The position numbers and the translations under genes were made by a program. From an uncultured Eubacteriales bacterium (GTDB lineage Bacteria > Bacillota > Clostridia > Peptostreptococcales > Anaerovoracaceae), in NCBI GenBank assembly GCA_900315895.1, contig ONAY01000015.1, positions 1-35,094 of the forward strand: DNA of 35,094 nucleotides, in the 5' to 3' direction. The notes under the pieces were generated by a model. It was not told the origin of the DNA. It saw nothing but the letters and a program-made list of their open reading frames with translations, and did not search any database. This document shows, one piece after another, positions 16,218 to 25,415 of the stretch (positions are counted from its first letter, which is position 1; each line of letters begins with the position of its first letter).

Positions 16218-16250
16218 AGCCACCGGCCCAGCCGGTGGCTTTTGTTTTTT
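16218..16250 (+). terminator. rho-independent terminator after HD gene
   Basis: The perfect 10-bp stem AGCCACCGGC / GCCGGTGGCT with a CCA loop is followed by TTTGTTTTTT. It closes the plus-strand operon. Confidence 0.93.
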
Positions 16251-16490
16251 CCGTCGCTCTCATATGCCGTATTGTTATTGTTGTGACGATTTATGAGCAA
16301 AACACTCGTTTCTGGCCCCTATTGACGAGCAAACTCCATAAAATACATCATTTTGCTCATGAATTGTTTCCAACTCAAGAACATTTCTAGAGCAATAGGT
16401 TTGTCTAATAACTCACTTTCCACTTGATGACTGTTTTTTGCCCTAAACGGGGACCTTCGTTGCACACTGGACCGGCTCATAAGCCGCAAC
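16251..16490. other. AT-rich intergenic stretch, no recognised gene
   Basis: These 240 bases are clearly richer in A/T than the surrounding genes. They hold a perfect inverted pair ATGAGCAAAA (16292-16301) and TTTTGCTCAT (16351-16360). A 63-codon frame on the minus strand spans part of it, but its ATG sits in the neighbouring terminator hairpin and has no ribosome site. It may be a remnant of a mobile or foreign segment; nothing more can be supported. Confidence 0.4.
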
Positions 16491-16530
16491 AAAAGAGGCG
16501 TAGCCCACATGGGCTACGCCTTACTTTTCT
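16491..16530 (-). terminator. terminator after the sugar-isomerase gene (bidirectional)
   Basis: The stem GGCGTAGCCC / GGGCTACGCC with an ACAT loop has A-rich sequence on the left (T-tract on the minus transcript) and TTACTTTTCTTTTC on the right. It closes the minus-strand sugar operon seven bases or so after the stop codon and could also stop plus-strand transcripts. Confidence 0.85.
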
Positions 16531-16536
16531 TTTCAT

Positions 16537-18015
16537 TTAGAACGGATTCTCCCCGGGGTATCTCATGCCGGCGGGCTGGTTGAAGTCGATCTCGGATACG
16601 GGTACGCCCAGAAGCTTGAAGACCTCATAGAGGGTTTTGCCGTAATGGCCGAAGGCCACCGCGCCATGGTGCGGGAAGTGCTTTTCCAGGAGCACGTGGC
16701 GGTAGAATCTGCCCATCTCCGGGAAGGCGAACACACCTGTGCCGCCATAGGAGCGTGTTGCCACCGGAAGGACCTCGCCTTCTGCGATGTACGCGCTGAT
16801 GCCTCCCTCGGCTGTGCCCTGGAGACGGTAGAGAGTCACGTCGCCGGGAACAAGGTCGCCTTCCATGGTGCCCTTGGTCACCGTCAGCGGCAGGTTGCGG
16901 CTCATGATCCTCTGGTTGCACATGGTGCGTGTCTGGAGTCTGGAGGAGCAGGTGTTGCCGCAGTGGAAGCACATTACTGTGTCGGACTGCTTGTAGTCAT
17001 ACTTGCCCTTGATGGACTCCTCGTACATGTCGCGGGGGATGGAGTTGTTGATGTCAAGGATGGTGACAGCGTCACCGGAGATCACCTGGCCGATGTACTC
17101 GGAGATGGCTCCGTAGATGTCCACTTCGCAGCCTACGGGGATGCCGGAGCCTGCGATGCGGGAGTTCACGTAGCAGGGCACGAAGCCGAATTCGGACTGG
17201 AATGCGGGCCAGCACTTGGTGGTGAGCACCACATATTTGCGGGCACCCTTGTGCTGCTCAGCCCAGTCTCTTAAGGTCAGCTCGTACTGAGCCAGTTTGG
17301 GCAGGATGTCGGGGATCAGGTTGCCTGCACCCAGTTCCGCCGCCATGTCGGCCACGACTGCGTCGATCCTCTCATCGCCTGCGTGCTTCAGATATGAATC
17401 ATAAAGGTCCATCTCGGAGTTTTCCTCAACTTCTACGCCCAGATCGAAGATCTGCTTGATGGGAGCGTTGCAGGTCAGGAAGTCGTAGGGGCGGGGTCCG
17501 AAGGAGATGAGCTTCAGATCCTTCAGAGCCACCAGTGCCTTGGCAATGGGTACGAACTCGTTGATCCTGTCAGCCAGTTCCTCCGCGGTTCCCACGGGGC
17601 GCTCCGGGATGTATGCCTTGACGCCTCTCATGTTCAGGTTGTAGCTTGCGCTCAAGAGGCCGCAGAGAGCGTCTCCTCTTCCGTCCAGAAGGTCCTGCTG
17701 TGACTCTTCAGCCGCCGCCACGTACATGGAGGGGCCTCCGAACTGCTTGGCAAGCATGGTCTCCGGAATCTCCGGGCCGAAGTTGCCCAGGAAAACGCAG
17801 AGCGCATTGCATCCGGCCCCCTTCACGTTCTCCAGAGCCTTCATCATGTCGATCTCGCTCTCGATGATGGTCGGACATACGTAGAGTTCGCTTGCGTCGT
17901 ACTTGGCGGCGTAGGCCTTGGCCAGCGCTTCCCTCCTGGATTCCGACAGAGACGCAGGGAAGCAGTCGCGGGAAACGGTCACGAGACCGATCTTGATCTG
18001 AGGTACATTATTCAT
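16537..18015 (-). CDS. L-fucose/L-arabinose isomerase family protein
   Basis: A 492-residue member of the ketol-isomerase family that includes fucose and arabinose isomerases (COG2407 type). It starts MNNVPQIKIGLVTVSRDCFP with the expected N-terminal Rossmann-like domain (ALCVFLGNFGPEIPETMLA), then a central domain (LTTKCWPAFQSEFGFVPCYVNSR) and a C-terminal domain (VMCFHCGNTCSS, PHHGAVAFGHYGKTLYEVF). Such enzymes convert an aldose to a ketose using a divalent metal; some relatives act on sulfo- or deoxysugars, so the substrate is open. AAGGAGAA lies just before the ATG. It shares an operon with a PfkB kinase, consistent with isomerise-then-phosphorylate sugar breakdown. A terminator follows. 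Confidence 0.85.
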   Translation of the reverse strand: MNNVPQIKIGLVTVSRDCFPASLSESRREALAKAYAAKYDASELYVCPTIIESEIDMMKALENVKGAGCNALCVFLGNFGPEIPETMLAKQFGGPSMYVAAAEESQQDLLDGRGDALCGLLSASYNLNMRGVKAYIPERPVGTAEELADRINEFVPIAKALVALKDLKLISFGPRPYDFLTCNAPIKQIFDLGVEVEENSEMDLYDSYLKHAGDERIDAVVADMAAELGAGNLIPDILPKLAQYELTLRDWAEQHKGARKYVVLTTKCWPAFQSEFGFVPCYVNSRIAGSGIPVGCEVDIYGAISEYIGQVISGDAVTILDINNSIPRDMYEESIKGKYDYKQSDTVMCFHCGNTCSSRLQTRTMCNQRIMSRNLPLTVTKGTMEGDLVPGDVTLYRLQGTAEGGISAYIAEGEVLPVATRSYGGTGVFAFPEMGRFYRHVLLEKHFPHHGAVAFGHYGKTLYEVFKLLGVPVSEIDFNQPAGMRYPGENPF

Positions 18016-18079
18016 TCGATATTCTCCTTAAAATTAGTATTTTTATTATTTGGGTCGTCAAATGGCGCAAAAGATCCGC

Positions 18080-18367
18080 CTAGGGTCTGTCTTCTTCGGA
18101 CCTCTTGGCAGCACCCACAATGGCTTTGATCACCGCCACCAATACCACGATCACCGTTATTACAAACAGCAAAATAAACGCGACAAAGGTTATTGCTGGG
18201 AATGGATGTCCCTCGCCGGATCCCGCAGGATAAGCCGCCGCATCAGCCGCCAGGGCCGCGATCAGCGCCAGCACATCCACCAAGAGCATTATGGGGATAG
18301 CCAGCAGGCTCCTCCAGGGGGACTTTCTTTTCTTTTTTTCGTCATCGACGTAATACTGCTTAGCCAT
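18080..18367 (-). CDS. small two-helix membrane protein, unknown
   Basis: A 95-residue protein with a positively charged start (MAKQYYVDDEKKKRKSPWR), a first membrane helix (LLAIPIMLLVDVLALIAALA), a short outer loop with AAAYPAGSGEGHPFP, a second helix (FVAFILLFVITVIVVLVAVI) and a charged tail. No family is recognised. The ATG lies 12 bases after the kinase stop and has no clear ribosome site, so translation may be coupled to the kinase gene. It lies between kinase and isomerase in the same operon, but a role in sugar handling is only a guess. Confidence 0.65.
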   Translation of the reverse strand: MAKQYYVDDEKKKRKSPWRSLLAIPIMLLVDVLALIAALAADAAAYPAGSGEGHPFPAITFVAFILLFVITVIVVLVAVIKAIVGAAKRSEEDRP

Positions 18368-18379
18368 GGATGTTTTGCG

Positions 18380-19345
18380 CTATAGGCCGCAGGCCTTCAC
18401 TTCTTCAAGGGTGGGATAGGAGCTGATGGTGCCTCTCTTCTGAACGCTGAGTGCGCAAAATACGTTGGCGAAGGAGATGCACTCCTTGAGCTGTTCGTTG
18501 GTCAGGCTATCCAGGGTGTCCGGTGTCATTCCCATCTCTGCCAGCTTGTACAAGAAGGCTCCGATGGAACCGTCGCCTGCTCCTGTGGTATCCACCACTT
18601 CCACCTTTCTTGCGGGGTCCTCGGCATAGGCCGTCTTTGTGAAAGCCTTCATGCCCTTGTCGCCCATGGTGTAGAGCAAAATCTTCACACCGCGGTCGAA
18701 GAACATCTGCTTGGCGATGTTCACGTTGGCGGAAGCTGTGATGAATTCAAGCTCATCATCGGAGACTTTGAGGATGTCGGTGCCGGGGATGAATTCCCAG
18801 ATGGCTTTGCGAAGGGCCGCCAGGTCGTCCCAGAGGGTGAACCGAAGATTCGGGTCGAAGCTGATGATGGCTCCGTTCTCCTTTGCGAGGTCGATGGCTC
18901 TCCTGTGGGCCTTTTTCATGGGGAAGTCCCCCAGAGAGACCGACCCGAATTGCAGTGCGAAGCAGTCTTTGAACCACTTGGGCTCCACTTTCTCAGGCTG
19001 GAACAACATGTCCGCCCCGGGCTTCCTGTAGAAGTCGAACTCGCGGCCGCCGTCGTACTTAAGAGATATGAATGCCAGAGAAGTCTTGGCCTCCCTGGTG
19101 CGGCATATCATACTTGTATCTATGCCGTAGCCGCCGAAGGATTCTACGATCTTGTCGCCGAAGGGATCGTCACCCACCTGGGTGATGACGCCCGCCGGGC
19201 CGCCCAGTCTGGCGTAGGCGCCGCTGACGTCCGCCGGAGCGCCGCTGGCATTGGGATAGAACGCTTCCACGTCCTTAATTGCATATGCTTTTTCGCTTGG
19301 GGCCATGTCTACGATGGCTTCTCCAATAGAGAGTAGTCTTTTCAT
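18380..19345 (-). CDS. PfkB-family carbohydrate kinase, fructokinase-like
   Basis: A 321-residue ribokinase-fold sugar kinase. It starts MKRLLSIGEAIVDMAPSEKAY, has the N-terminal substrate region NASGAPADVSGAYARLGGPA, the aromatic-basic lid stretch YDGGREFDFYRKPGADMLF, and the C-terminal PfkB signature VDTTGAGDGSIGAFLYKL with the catalytic base D258. The substrate is likely a ketose such as fructose or the product of the neighbouring isomerase. The start at 19345 has GGAGG five bases upstream; the frame is open further up into the terminator, which is not used. It is the first gene of the kinase-small membrane protein-isomerase operon, transcribed from a promoter that overlaps the upstream terminator. 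Confidence 0.9.
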   Translation of the reverse strand: MKRLLSIGEAIVDMAPSEKAYAIKDVEAFYPNASGAPADVSGAYARLGGPAGVITQVGDDPFGDKIVESFGGYGIDTSMICRTREAKTSLAFISLKYDGGREFDFYRKPGADMLFQPEKVEPKWFKDCFALQFGSVSLGDFPMKKAHRRAIDLAKENGAIISFDPNLRFTLWDDLAALRKAIWEFIPGTDILKVSDDELEFITASANVNIAKQMFFDRGVKILLYTMGDKGMKAFTKTAYAEDPARKVEVVDTTGAGDGSIGAFLYKLAEMGMTPDTLDSLTNEQLKECISFANVFCALSVQKRGTISSYPTLEEVKACGL

Positions 19346-19363
19346 GAGGACCTCCTGTTCGGT

Positions 19364-19400
19364 CAAAAAAATAGCTCCGCTATATTGTAACATAGCGGAG
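19364..19400 (-). terminator. rho-independent terminator of the atp operon/HAD gene
   Basis: The perfect stem CTCCGCTAT / ATAGCGGAG (19375-19383 and 19392-19400) has an 8-base loop and is followed on the minus strand by CTATTTTTTTG. It lies 28 bases after the HAD stop. Confidence 0.9.
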
Positions 19401-19412
19401 GTGTATTGTCCA
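19384..19412 (-). promoter_or_regulatory. sigma-A promoter of the sugar operon, nested in a terminator
   Basis: On the minus strand the -35 is TGGACA (19407-19412), the spacer 17 bases and the -10 TACAAT (19384-19389). The -10 is in the loop of the terminator hairpin, and the start point (about 19377) is within its second arm, so the new transcript does not contain the complete hairpin. Confidence 0.7.
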
Positions 19413-19428
19413 AAGGTTGTTGCAGAGT

Positions 19429-20238
19429 CTATTCCACTCCCGGGATCAGCTTTCTTACCGCTTCGTTGAAGCCCTGGTCGCGGGTGCCTTCCGTGATCAT
19501 GTCAGCCTCTTCTTTCACTGCGTCTACGGCGTTCTGAACCGCCACAGCCGTGCCTGCCGCCCGAAGGAGGGGCAGGTCGTTGGTGTTGTCGCCGAAGGCG
19601 GCTATCTGGCTGCGCCTTACTTTCAGATATTTTGCCAGCATATTCAAAGCGTAGCCCTTATTGACGCCCTGGGGCATTATCTCGATGATGTAGCTTTCGG
19701 ACTGAGCCATGTAGATCCTGGACCCCAGTCTTTTGCTCAGTTCTTCCATGTGGCGGGGAACTTCCTCGGAATCGCAGGACACAAGGAGCTTAGGAGTCTC
19801 AAAATATTCCACGCTGAGTAGGTCGCCCACTTCTTTGTATTCGGTATACCTGAGGTCCGGGTCCGGATGGATGTCTGTGCGGAGGTTTTCCACCATTATC
19901 ACTCCCCGGTCGTAGCCCTGAACGTAAAGGTCCTCCTCGTGGGCATACTCCACTATGGCGCGGAAGGTCTCCTCGTCCAGGTGATTTTCGTAGATCACCT
20001 GATCCTCTCCGTCCTCCCCGGGGGCGATGATCAGCCCGCCGTTGTAGCAGATGGCAAAATATGGCAGCCCTATGGATGCCCCTACGCCTTTCACGGAATT
20101 TATGGATCTGCCGGAGGACAGGGCAAGCTTGACCCCGCGGGCCTCTGCGGAAGCCAGGATCTTCCTGGTCTCGTCTGTTACCAGACCGTTTGGATCCAGC
20201 ATGGTGTTGTCCAGATCTGTTGCGATAAGTTTAATCAT
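19429..20238 (-). CDS. Cof-type HAD-superfamily phosphatase
   Basis: A 269-residue hydrolase that dephosphorylates small phosphorylated metabolites. Motif I is IATDLDNTMLDPNG with nucleophile D8 and acid/base D10, motif II is in KLALSSGRS, and the late motif is AAFGDNTNDLPLLRAAG. A cap domain of the Cof (C2B) type lies between. The start at 20238 has GAAAGGAAA upstream; the frame runs on upstream through the preceding gene but that part is not homologous. It is the last gene before the terminator and follows the ATP synthase genes and a membrane protein. No functional link to ATP synthesis is evident. Confidence 0.9.
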   Translation of the reverse strand: MIKLIATDLDNTMLDPNGLVTDETRKILASAEARGVKLALSSGRSINSVKGVGASIGLPYFAICYNGGLIIAPGEDGEDQVIYENHLDEETFRAIVEYAHEEDLYVQGYDRGVIMVENLRTDIHPDPDLRYTEYKEVGDLLSVEYFETPKLLVSCDSEEVPRHMEELSKRLGSRIYMAQSESYIIEIMPQGVNKGYALNMLAKYLKVRRSQIAAFGDNTNDLPLLRAAGTAVAVQNAVDAVKEEADMITEGTRDQGFNEAVRKLIPGVE

Positions 20239-20261
20239 GGCATTTCCTTTCGGGCTCGGCT

Positions 20262-20813
20262 TTAACCCAGGGCAAGAGTTATCAGGTCGATGAGCATAAC
20301 GATCGCCATGATAACCAGCACGATTATGTAGAAGTACATGATCATCTGCCTGGTGCGCAAAGCATTGGGCTTTCTCGGATGGTGGAATGCAAACATGGCC
20401 TCGGTAGGCACCGCCTCCTGGAGTTCCTTCAGAGGCTTGTTCCACAGAAGCATGGCTTCCGCAGGAGTCTTTCCCTCGAGGATGATGGCCTCCTGTAAAT
20501 AGTACGCTCTCTCGGCGAAATCCATGTGGCGGTCGAAAGCCGTGTACCATCTTTTGAGCAGGCCGTAGGCCATAGCTCCTGCCGCCAGGATTATGGCGTG
20601 CATGAGAAGAGATACCGTCTTGCCTGCGGCTCCGCCGAAGTTCAGAGTAAGGGTCGCCGCAGTCACCGCCAGGAAAATACTGGTGAAGGTGTATATCTCA
20701 CCTTCTATGTGTCTGGCATGGGCCAGGTTCTCCTTCATGATGTCTCCCAGATAGGGAAGGAAACTATCCTTGTCTGCCTTGGCGTATTTCAGTTTGAGTT
20801 CCTTCTCGTCCAT
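20262..20813 (-). CDS. uncharacterised membrane protein
   Basis: A 183-residue protein with a charged N-terminal region (MDEKELKLKYAKADKDSFLP), two close membrane helices (TFTSIFLAVTAATLTLNF; LLMHAIILAAGAMAYGLL), a cytoplasmic helix-rich middle (about residues 90-150), and a C-terminal membrane helix (FYIIVLVIMAIVMLIDLITLAL). No family is recognised. The ATG has an AGGGAGA site. It starts 18 bases after the atpC stop and is probably co-transcribed with the ATP synthase genes. Confidence 0.7.
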   Translation of the reverse strand: MDEKELKLKYAKADKDSFLPYLGDIMKENLAHARHIEGEIYTFTSIFLAVTAATLTLNFGGAAGKTVSLLMHAIILAAGAMAYGLLKRWYTAFDRHMDFAERAYYLQEAIILEGKTPAEAMLLWNKPLKELQEAVPTEAMFAFHHPRKPNALRTRQMIMYFYIIVLVIMAIVMLIDLITLALG

Positions 20814-20831
20814 GTTCTCTCCCTAAGGTCT

Positions 20832-21239
20832 TTACCTGTTTATCTTTGATACCTTCAGTCTTGAGGTGGCCCGGGCCAGCTGCCGCTGGGCCTCGGCATA
20901 AGTCCTTTTGCTCTTGTGCCGGACTATTTCCTCTCTGGCCTGTTCCGCCGCACGCTGGGCACGGTTTACATCTATCTCATCCGGATATTCTGCAGCGCCT
21001 ACCATCACCGTCACCACACCGTCCTTGACTATGACCATTCCGGCCGCCACGAAGGCGTGAGTATCCGCTCCGCCGGGGGTCCTGTAGGTCAGTTCCCCGG
21101 GGATGATACCCGCGATCATATTCATATGTTTTGCCTGGATCCCGTACATGCCTTCTGTGGTAGGCACGATCAGGGATTCTGCCTGTCCTTCGAAGAGATC
21201 TCTCTGGGCGGCCAGGATGTGAAGTTCGAATGTGTTCAT
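20832..21239 (-). CDS. atpC: ATP synthase F1 epsilon subunit
   Basis: The 135-residue epsilon subunit, part of the central rotor stalk; it couples rotation and can inhibit ATP hydrolysis. The N-terminal beta sandwich has FELHILAAQRDLFEGQAESLIVPTTEGMYG and GVVTVMVGAAEYPDEIDVNRA, typical of the family. The C-terminal two-helix region (AEQAREEIVRHKSKRTYAEAQRQLARA) is present. It follows atpD by 24 bases. No clear GGAGG precedes the ATG; the gap instead has a GCGCAAAAAATC stretch, seen in similar form at other junctions. Confidence 0.95.
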   Translation of the reverse strand: MNTFELHILAAQRDLFEGQAESLIVPTTEGMYGIQAKHMNMIAGIIPGELTYRTPGGADTHAFVAAGMVIVKDGVVTVMVGAAEYPDEIDVNRAQRAAEQAREEIVRHKSKRTYAEAQRQLARATSRLKVSKINR

Positions 21240-21263
21240 GGTCGTTCGCTGATTTTTTGCGCT

Positions 21264-22712
<1,449 letters not shown>

Positions 22713-23642
22713 CTATTTTCTCCGGGCCTCCTGCAGTTCTTTCGCTCTCTTCTGGCCTCTGAAGCCCGCCGAGATCTCGGTGATCTCCCGGGTGATGGCC
22801 CCCTGGCGCACGTGGTTGTACTCCAGGTTCAGGCTGCCCAGAAGCTCCTCGGCGTTGTCGTTGGCGGCGTCCATGGCGGTCATGCGGGCGCTCTGCTCGG
22901 AGCAAAAGCTTTCCACCATGGCACTGTAGATGAAGCCCTTGACGTAGCTGGGCACGATGGTCTCGAACACCGTCACCACGTCGGGCATGTACTCCGTGAT
23001 CTCGCTCAAGGACTTCTTCTCCTGAGTATCGAGGGCGTAGTCCTCTTTTGCGAAGGGCAAAAGCTCAATGCTCTGGGGCGCCCCTCCGGTCAGGCCGTTT
23101 CTGAAGGCGGTGTAAACTATGTACAGCTTCTGCACCCTGCCCTCGTTGAAATCGTCGATCACGTAGTCCCCGATCTCTCTGGCTCTATCCAGTGTGGGAT
23201 CCATGTTGGAGTAGTCGAAGCCTTCGTCCATGGAACTGTCGTGCTCCAGGTAGTAGTGCCTGCCGTACTCCCCTATGACATAGAGCTTGTGGGATCTGAT
23301 GTGCTCCTCTGTGATAAGCCTCTGCACTTCCTTGATCACGTTCTGGTTATAGGCTCCGCAAAGCCCCTTGTCCGCCGTGATCACCACGATCCCCACCGTT
23401 TCTTCCTGCTCGGGGGAGTCCACCGGGCGGCTTGCGATGAGATAATCCGTCTTCACGTCATCCGCCAGATGGATCATGCTCATCAGCTGCTCCTTGAGCA
23501 TCTCAAAGTAGGGCCTGGTCTGCTCCAGCTCCCTCTTGGCCTTGGTCACCTTGGTGGAGGAGATCAGGTACATGGCGTTGGTGATCTTTTGGGTATCACG
23601 CACGCTCTTTATTCTGTTTTTGATCTCTTTAGTGGTAGCCAT
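22713..23642 (-). CDS. atpG: ATP synthase F1 gamma subunit
   Basis: The rotor shaft, 309 residues, slightly longer than many bacterial gamma subunits. It has the N-terminal helix ATTKEIKNRIKSVRDTQKITNAM, the middle VVITADKGLCGAYNQNVI, and the C-terminal helix with RMTAMDAANDNAEEL and an RQGAITREITEISAG finish, all family hallmarks. It lies 21 bases after the alpha gene. Nothing unusual is seen. Confidence 0.97.
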   Translation of the reverse strand: MATTKEIKNRIKSVRDTQKITNAMYLISSTKVTKAKRELEQTRPYFEMLKEQLMSMIHLADDVKTDYLIASRPVDSPEQEETVGIVVITADKGLCGAYNQNVIKEVQRLITEEHIRSHKLYVIGEYGRHYYLEHDSSMDEGFDYSNMDPTLDRAREIGDYVIDDFNEGRVQKLYIVYTAFRNGLTGGAPQSIELLPFAKEDYALDTQEKKSLSEITEYMPDVVTVFETIVPSYVKGFIYSAMVESFCSEQSARMTAMDAANDNAEELLGSLNLEYNHVRQGAITREITEISAGFRGQKRAKELQEARRK

Positions 23643-23663
23643 TTCGCCTCCGGCTCACGGACT

Positions 23664-25415
23664 CTATTTTCTCTTCAAAAAATCTTTTGCGTACTCTTGG
23701 GCGACCTCGGTGATCTTGCCCTTAAGCTCGTCGGAAAGCACCTTTTCCCTGTCTATCTCCTGGCCGATCTCCGGATACTCCGTTTCGAACTTCTCAAGAA
23801 GCCCTTTGATAAAGGTCTGCACGTCGTCCAGTTCCACGTCCACCATGACGTGAGCCATGGCGGAAACCAGCATGATCACCTGCTGGTGATGGCTGTATGG
23901 GTGATACTGAGACTGTCTCAGCATCCTCATGAGTCCCTGACCGTAGATCAGCTGCTTCCTGGTCTGCTCGTCCAAATCCGAGGCGAACTGGCTGAAAACT
24001 TCCATCTCCCTGTACTGTGCAAGATCCAGCTTAAGGGTTCCAACCGCCTTCTTCATGGCCTTGGTCTGAGCGTCGCCGCCTACACGGGATACTGATATTC
24101 CCACGTTGATGGCCGGACGCTGGCCGGAGAAAAACAGCTCGCTCTCCAGGAAGATCTGTCCGTCGGTGATGGATATTATATTCGTCGGTATGTATGCGCT
24201 GACGTCGCCCGCCTGAGTTTCCACGATGGGCAGAGCCGTAATGGATCCTCCGCCGTACTCGTCGGCCATTCTGGCCGCTCTCTCCAGCAATCTGGAGTGG
24301 AGATAGAAGACGTCGCCCGGGAAAGCTTCTCTTCCGGGTGAACGGCCGAGAAGCAAGCTCATGGTCCTGTAGGCCACGGCGTGCTTGGAAAGGTCGTCGT
24401 AGACGATCAGCACGTCTTTTCCCTGGTGCATGAAGTACTCGGCCATGGCGCAGCCCGCATAGGGCGCGATGTACTGAAGCGGCGCGCTGTCGGAGGCAGA
24501 CGCGTCCACGATCACGGTGTACTCCATGGAGCCGTGTTTCTTCAGAGTCTCGGCGATCTGCACCACGGCGCTTGTCTTTTGTCCGATGGCAACGTATACG
24601 CAGATGCAGTTCTTGCCCTTCTGGTTGATGATGGCGTCCAGGGCGATGGCGGTCTTTCCGGTCTGACGGTCACCTATGATCAGCTCACGCTGACCGCGGC
24701 CGATGGGGAACATGGCGTCTATGGAAAGTATGCCCGTCTCAAGAGGCGTGTTCACCGGCTGTCTCTGGACGATGCCGGGCGCCTGGCTTTCCACGGGATA
24801 GTATCCGTCTTCCTTGATCTCTCCCAGGCCGTCTATGGGGACTCCCAGAGGGTCTACCACCCTGCCCAGGAATCCGTTTCCCACGGGTACGCCTGCGGTC
24901 TTGGCGGTGCGGTGCACGGAGCTTCCCTCGGAAACCTCTTCATCGCCATCAAAGAGGATGCAGCCTATCTCGTTTTGCCTGATATCCTGCACCATTCCGC
25001 GGGATCCGCCCTTGAAGACCAGAATCTCCCCGTAAGTGGCGTTTTCCAGCCCCTCCACGGTGGCGATGCCGTCTCCCACGCTGGTGACCACGCCGATCTC
25101 CTGGGCCAGAGCTTCCGGCGTCCAGGTGCGTATGGTCTCCTTGATCAGCGGGATAATGTTGCCGTTTCTGGTGGGTACCTTGACCAGGGTGTCCCTCAGC
25201 TGCTGGAAACGTCCGCCCACGGACCAGTCGTAGACCTCCTGGCCCACTTCAAGTCTGAATCCTCCGGGGAAGGCGTCTGATCTCTCCCAGCGAAAATCGC
25301 AGTCCTCGCCGTAGCGGGTCTTTATGAAATTCCTGAATCGTCTTTCCTGCTCCTCGTTGGGGGCGTCGGAAGAATAGAGGACGGCAGTCTTGCTCTGAAG
25401 GTCGTTACTGCTCAT
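23664..25415 (-). CDS. atpA: ATP synthase F1 alpha subunit with N-terminal delta-like domain (fusion)
   Basis: The 583-residue protein is about 80 residues longer than usual alpha. From about residue 85 it is normal alpha: GVVTSVGDGIATVEGLENATYGEI, P-loop GDRQTGKT (248-255), ALPIVETQAGDVSAYIPTN, FASDLDEQTRKQL. Residues 10-77 instead resemble the C-terminal domain of the delta/OSCP subunit: a helix EEQERRFRNFIKTRYG, then FPGGFRLEVGQEVYDWSVGG followed by RFQQLRDTL, equivalent to the delta GG-x-G-x-D-x-S-x-x-x-R-L-x-x-L pattern. A separate atpH gene, normally between atpF and atpA, is absent; this start overlaps the atpF end by 11 bases. So delta appears reduced to its b-binding half and tethered to alpha. 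Reading the extension as delta-like rests on motif pattern; a structure prediction would test it. Confidence 0.9.
   Translation of the reverse strand: MSSNDLQSKTAVLYSSDAPNEEQERRFRNFIKTRYGEDCDFRWERSDAFPGGFRLEVGQEVYDWSVGGRFQQLRDTLVKVPTRNGNIIPLIKETIRTWTPEALAQEIGVVTSVGDGIATVEGLENATYGEILVFKGGSRGMVQDIRQNEIGCILFDGDEEVSEGSSVHRTAKTAGVPVGNGFLGRVVDPLGVPIDGLGEIKEDGYYPVESQAPGIVQRQPVNTPLETGILSIDAMFPIGRGQRELIIGDRQTGKTAIALDAIINQKGKNCICVYVAIGQKTSAVVQIAETLKKHGSMEYTVIVDASASDSAPLQYIAPYAGCAMAEYFMHQGKDVLIVYDDLSKHAVAYRTMSLLLGRSPGREAFPGDVFYLHSRLLERAARMADEYGGGSITALPIVETQAGDVSAYIPTNIISITDGQIFLESELFFSGQRPAINVGISVSRVGGDAQTKAMKKAVGTLKLDLAQYREMEVFSQFASDLDEQTRKQLIYGQGLMRMLRQSQYHPYSHHQQVIMLVSAMAHVMVDVELDDVQTFIKGLLEKFETEYPEIGQEIDREKVLSDELKGKITEVAQEYAKDFLKRK

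Noticed and set aside
16319-16510. A 63-codon minus-strand frame between the HD gene and the isomerase
   Set aside because: Its ATG lies inside the loop of a terminator stem and there is no ribosome site; I could not link it to any family.
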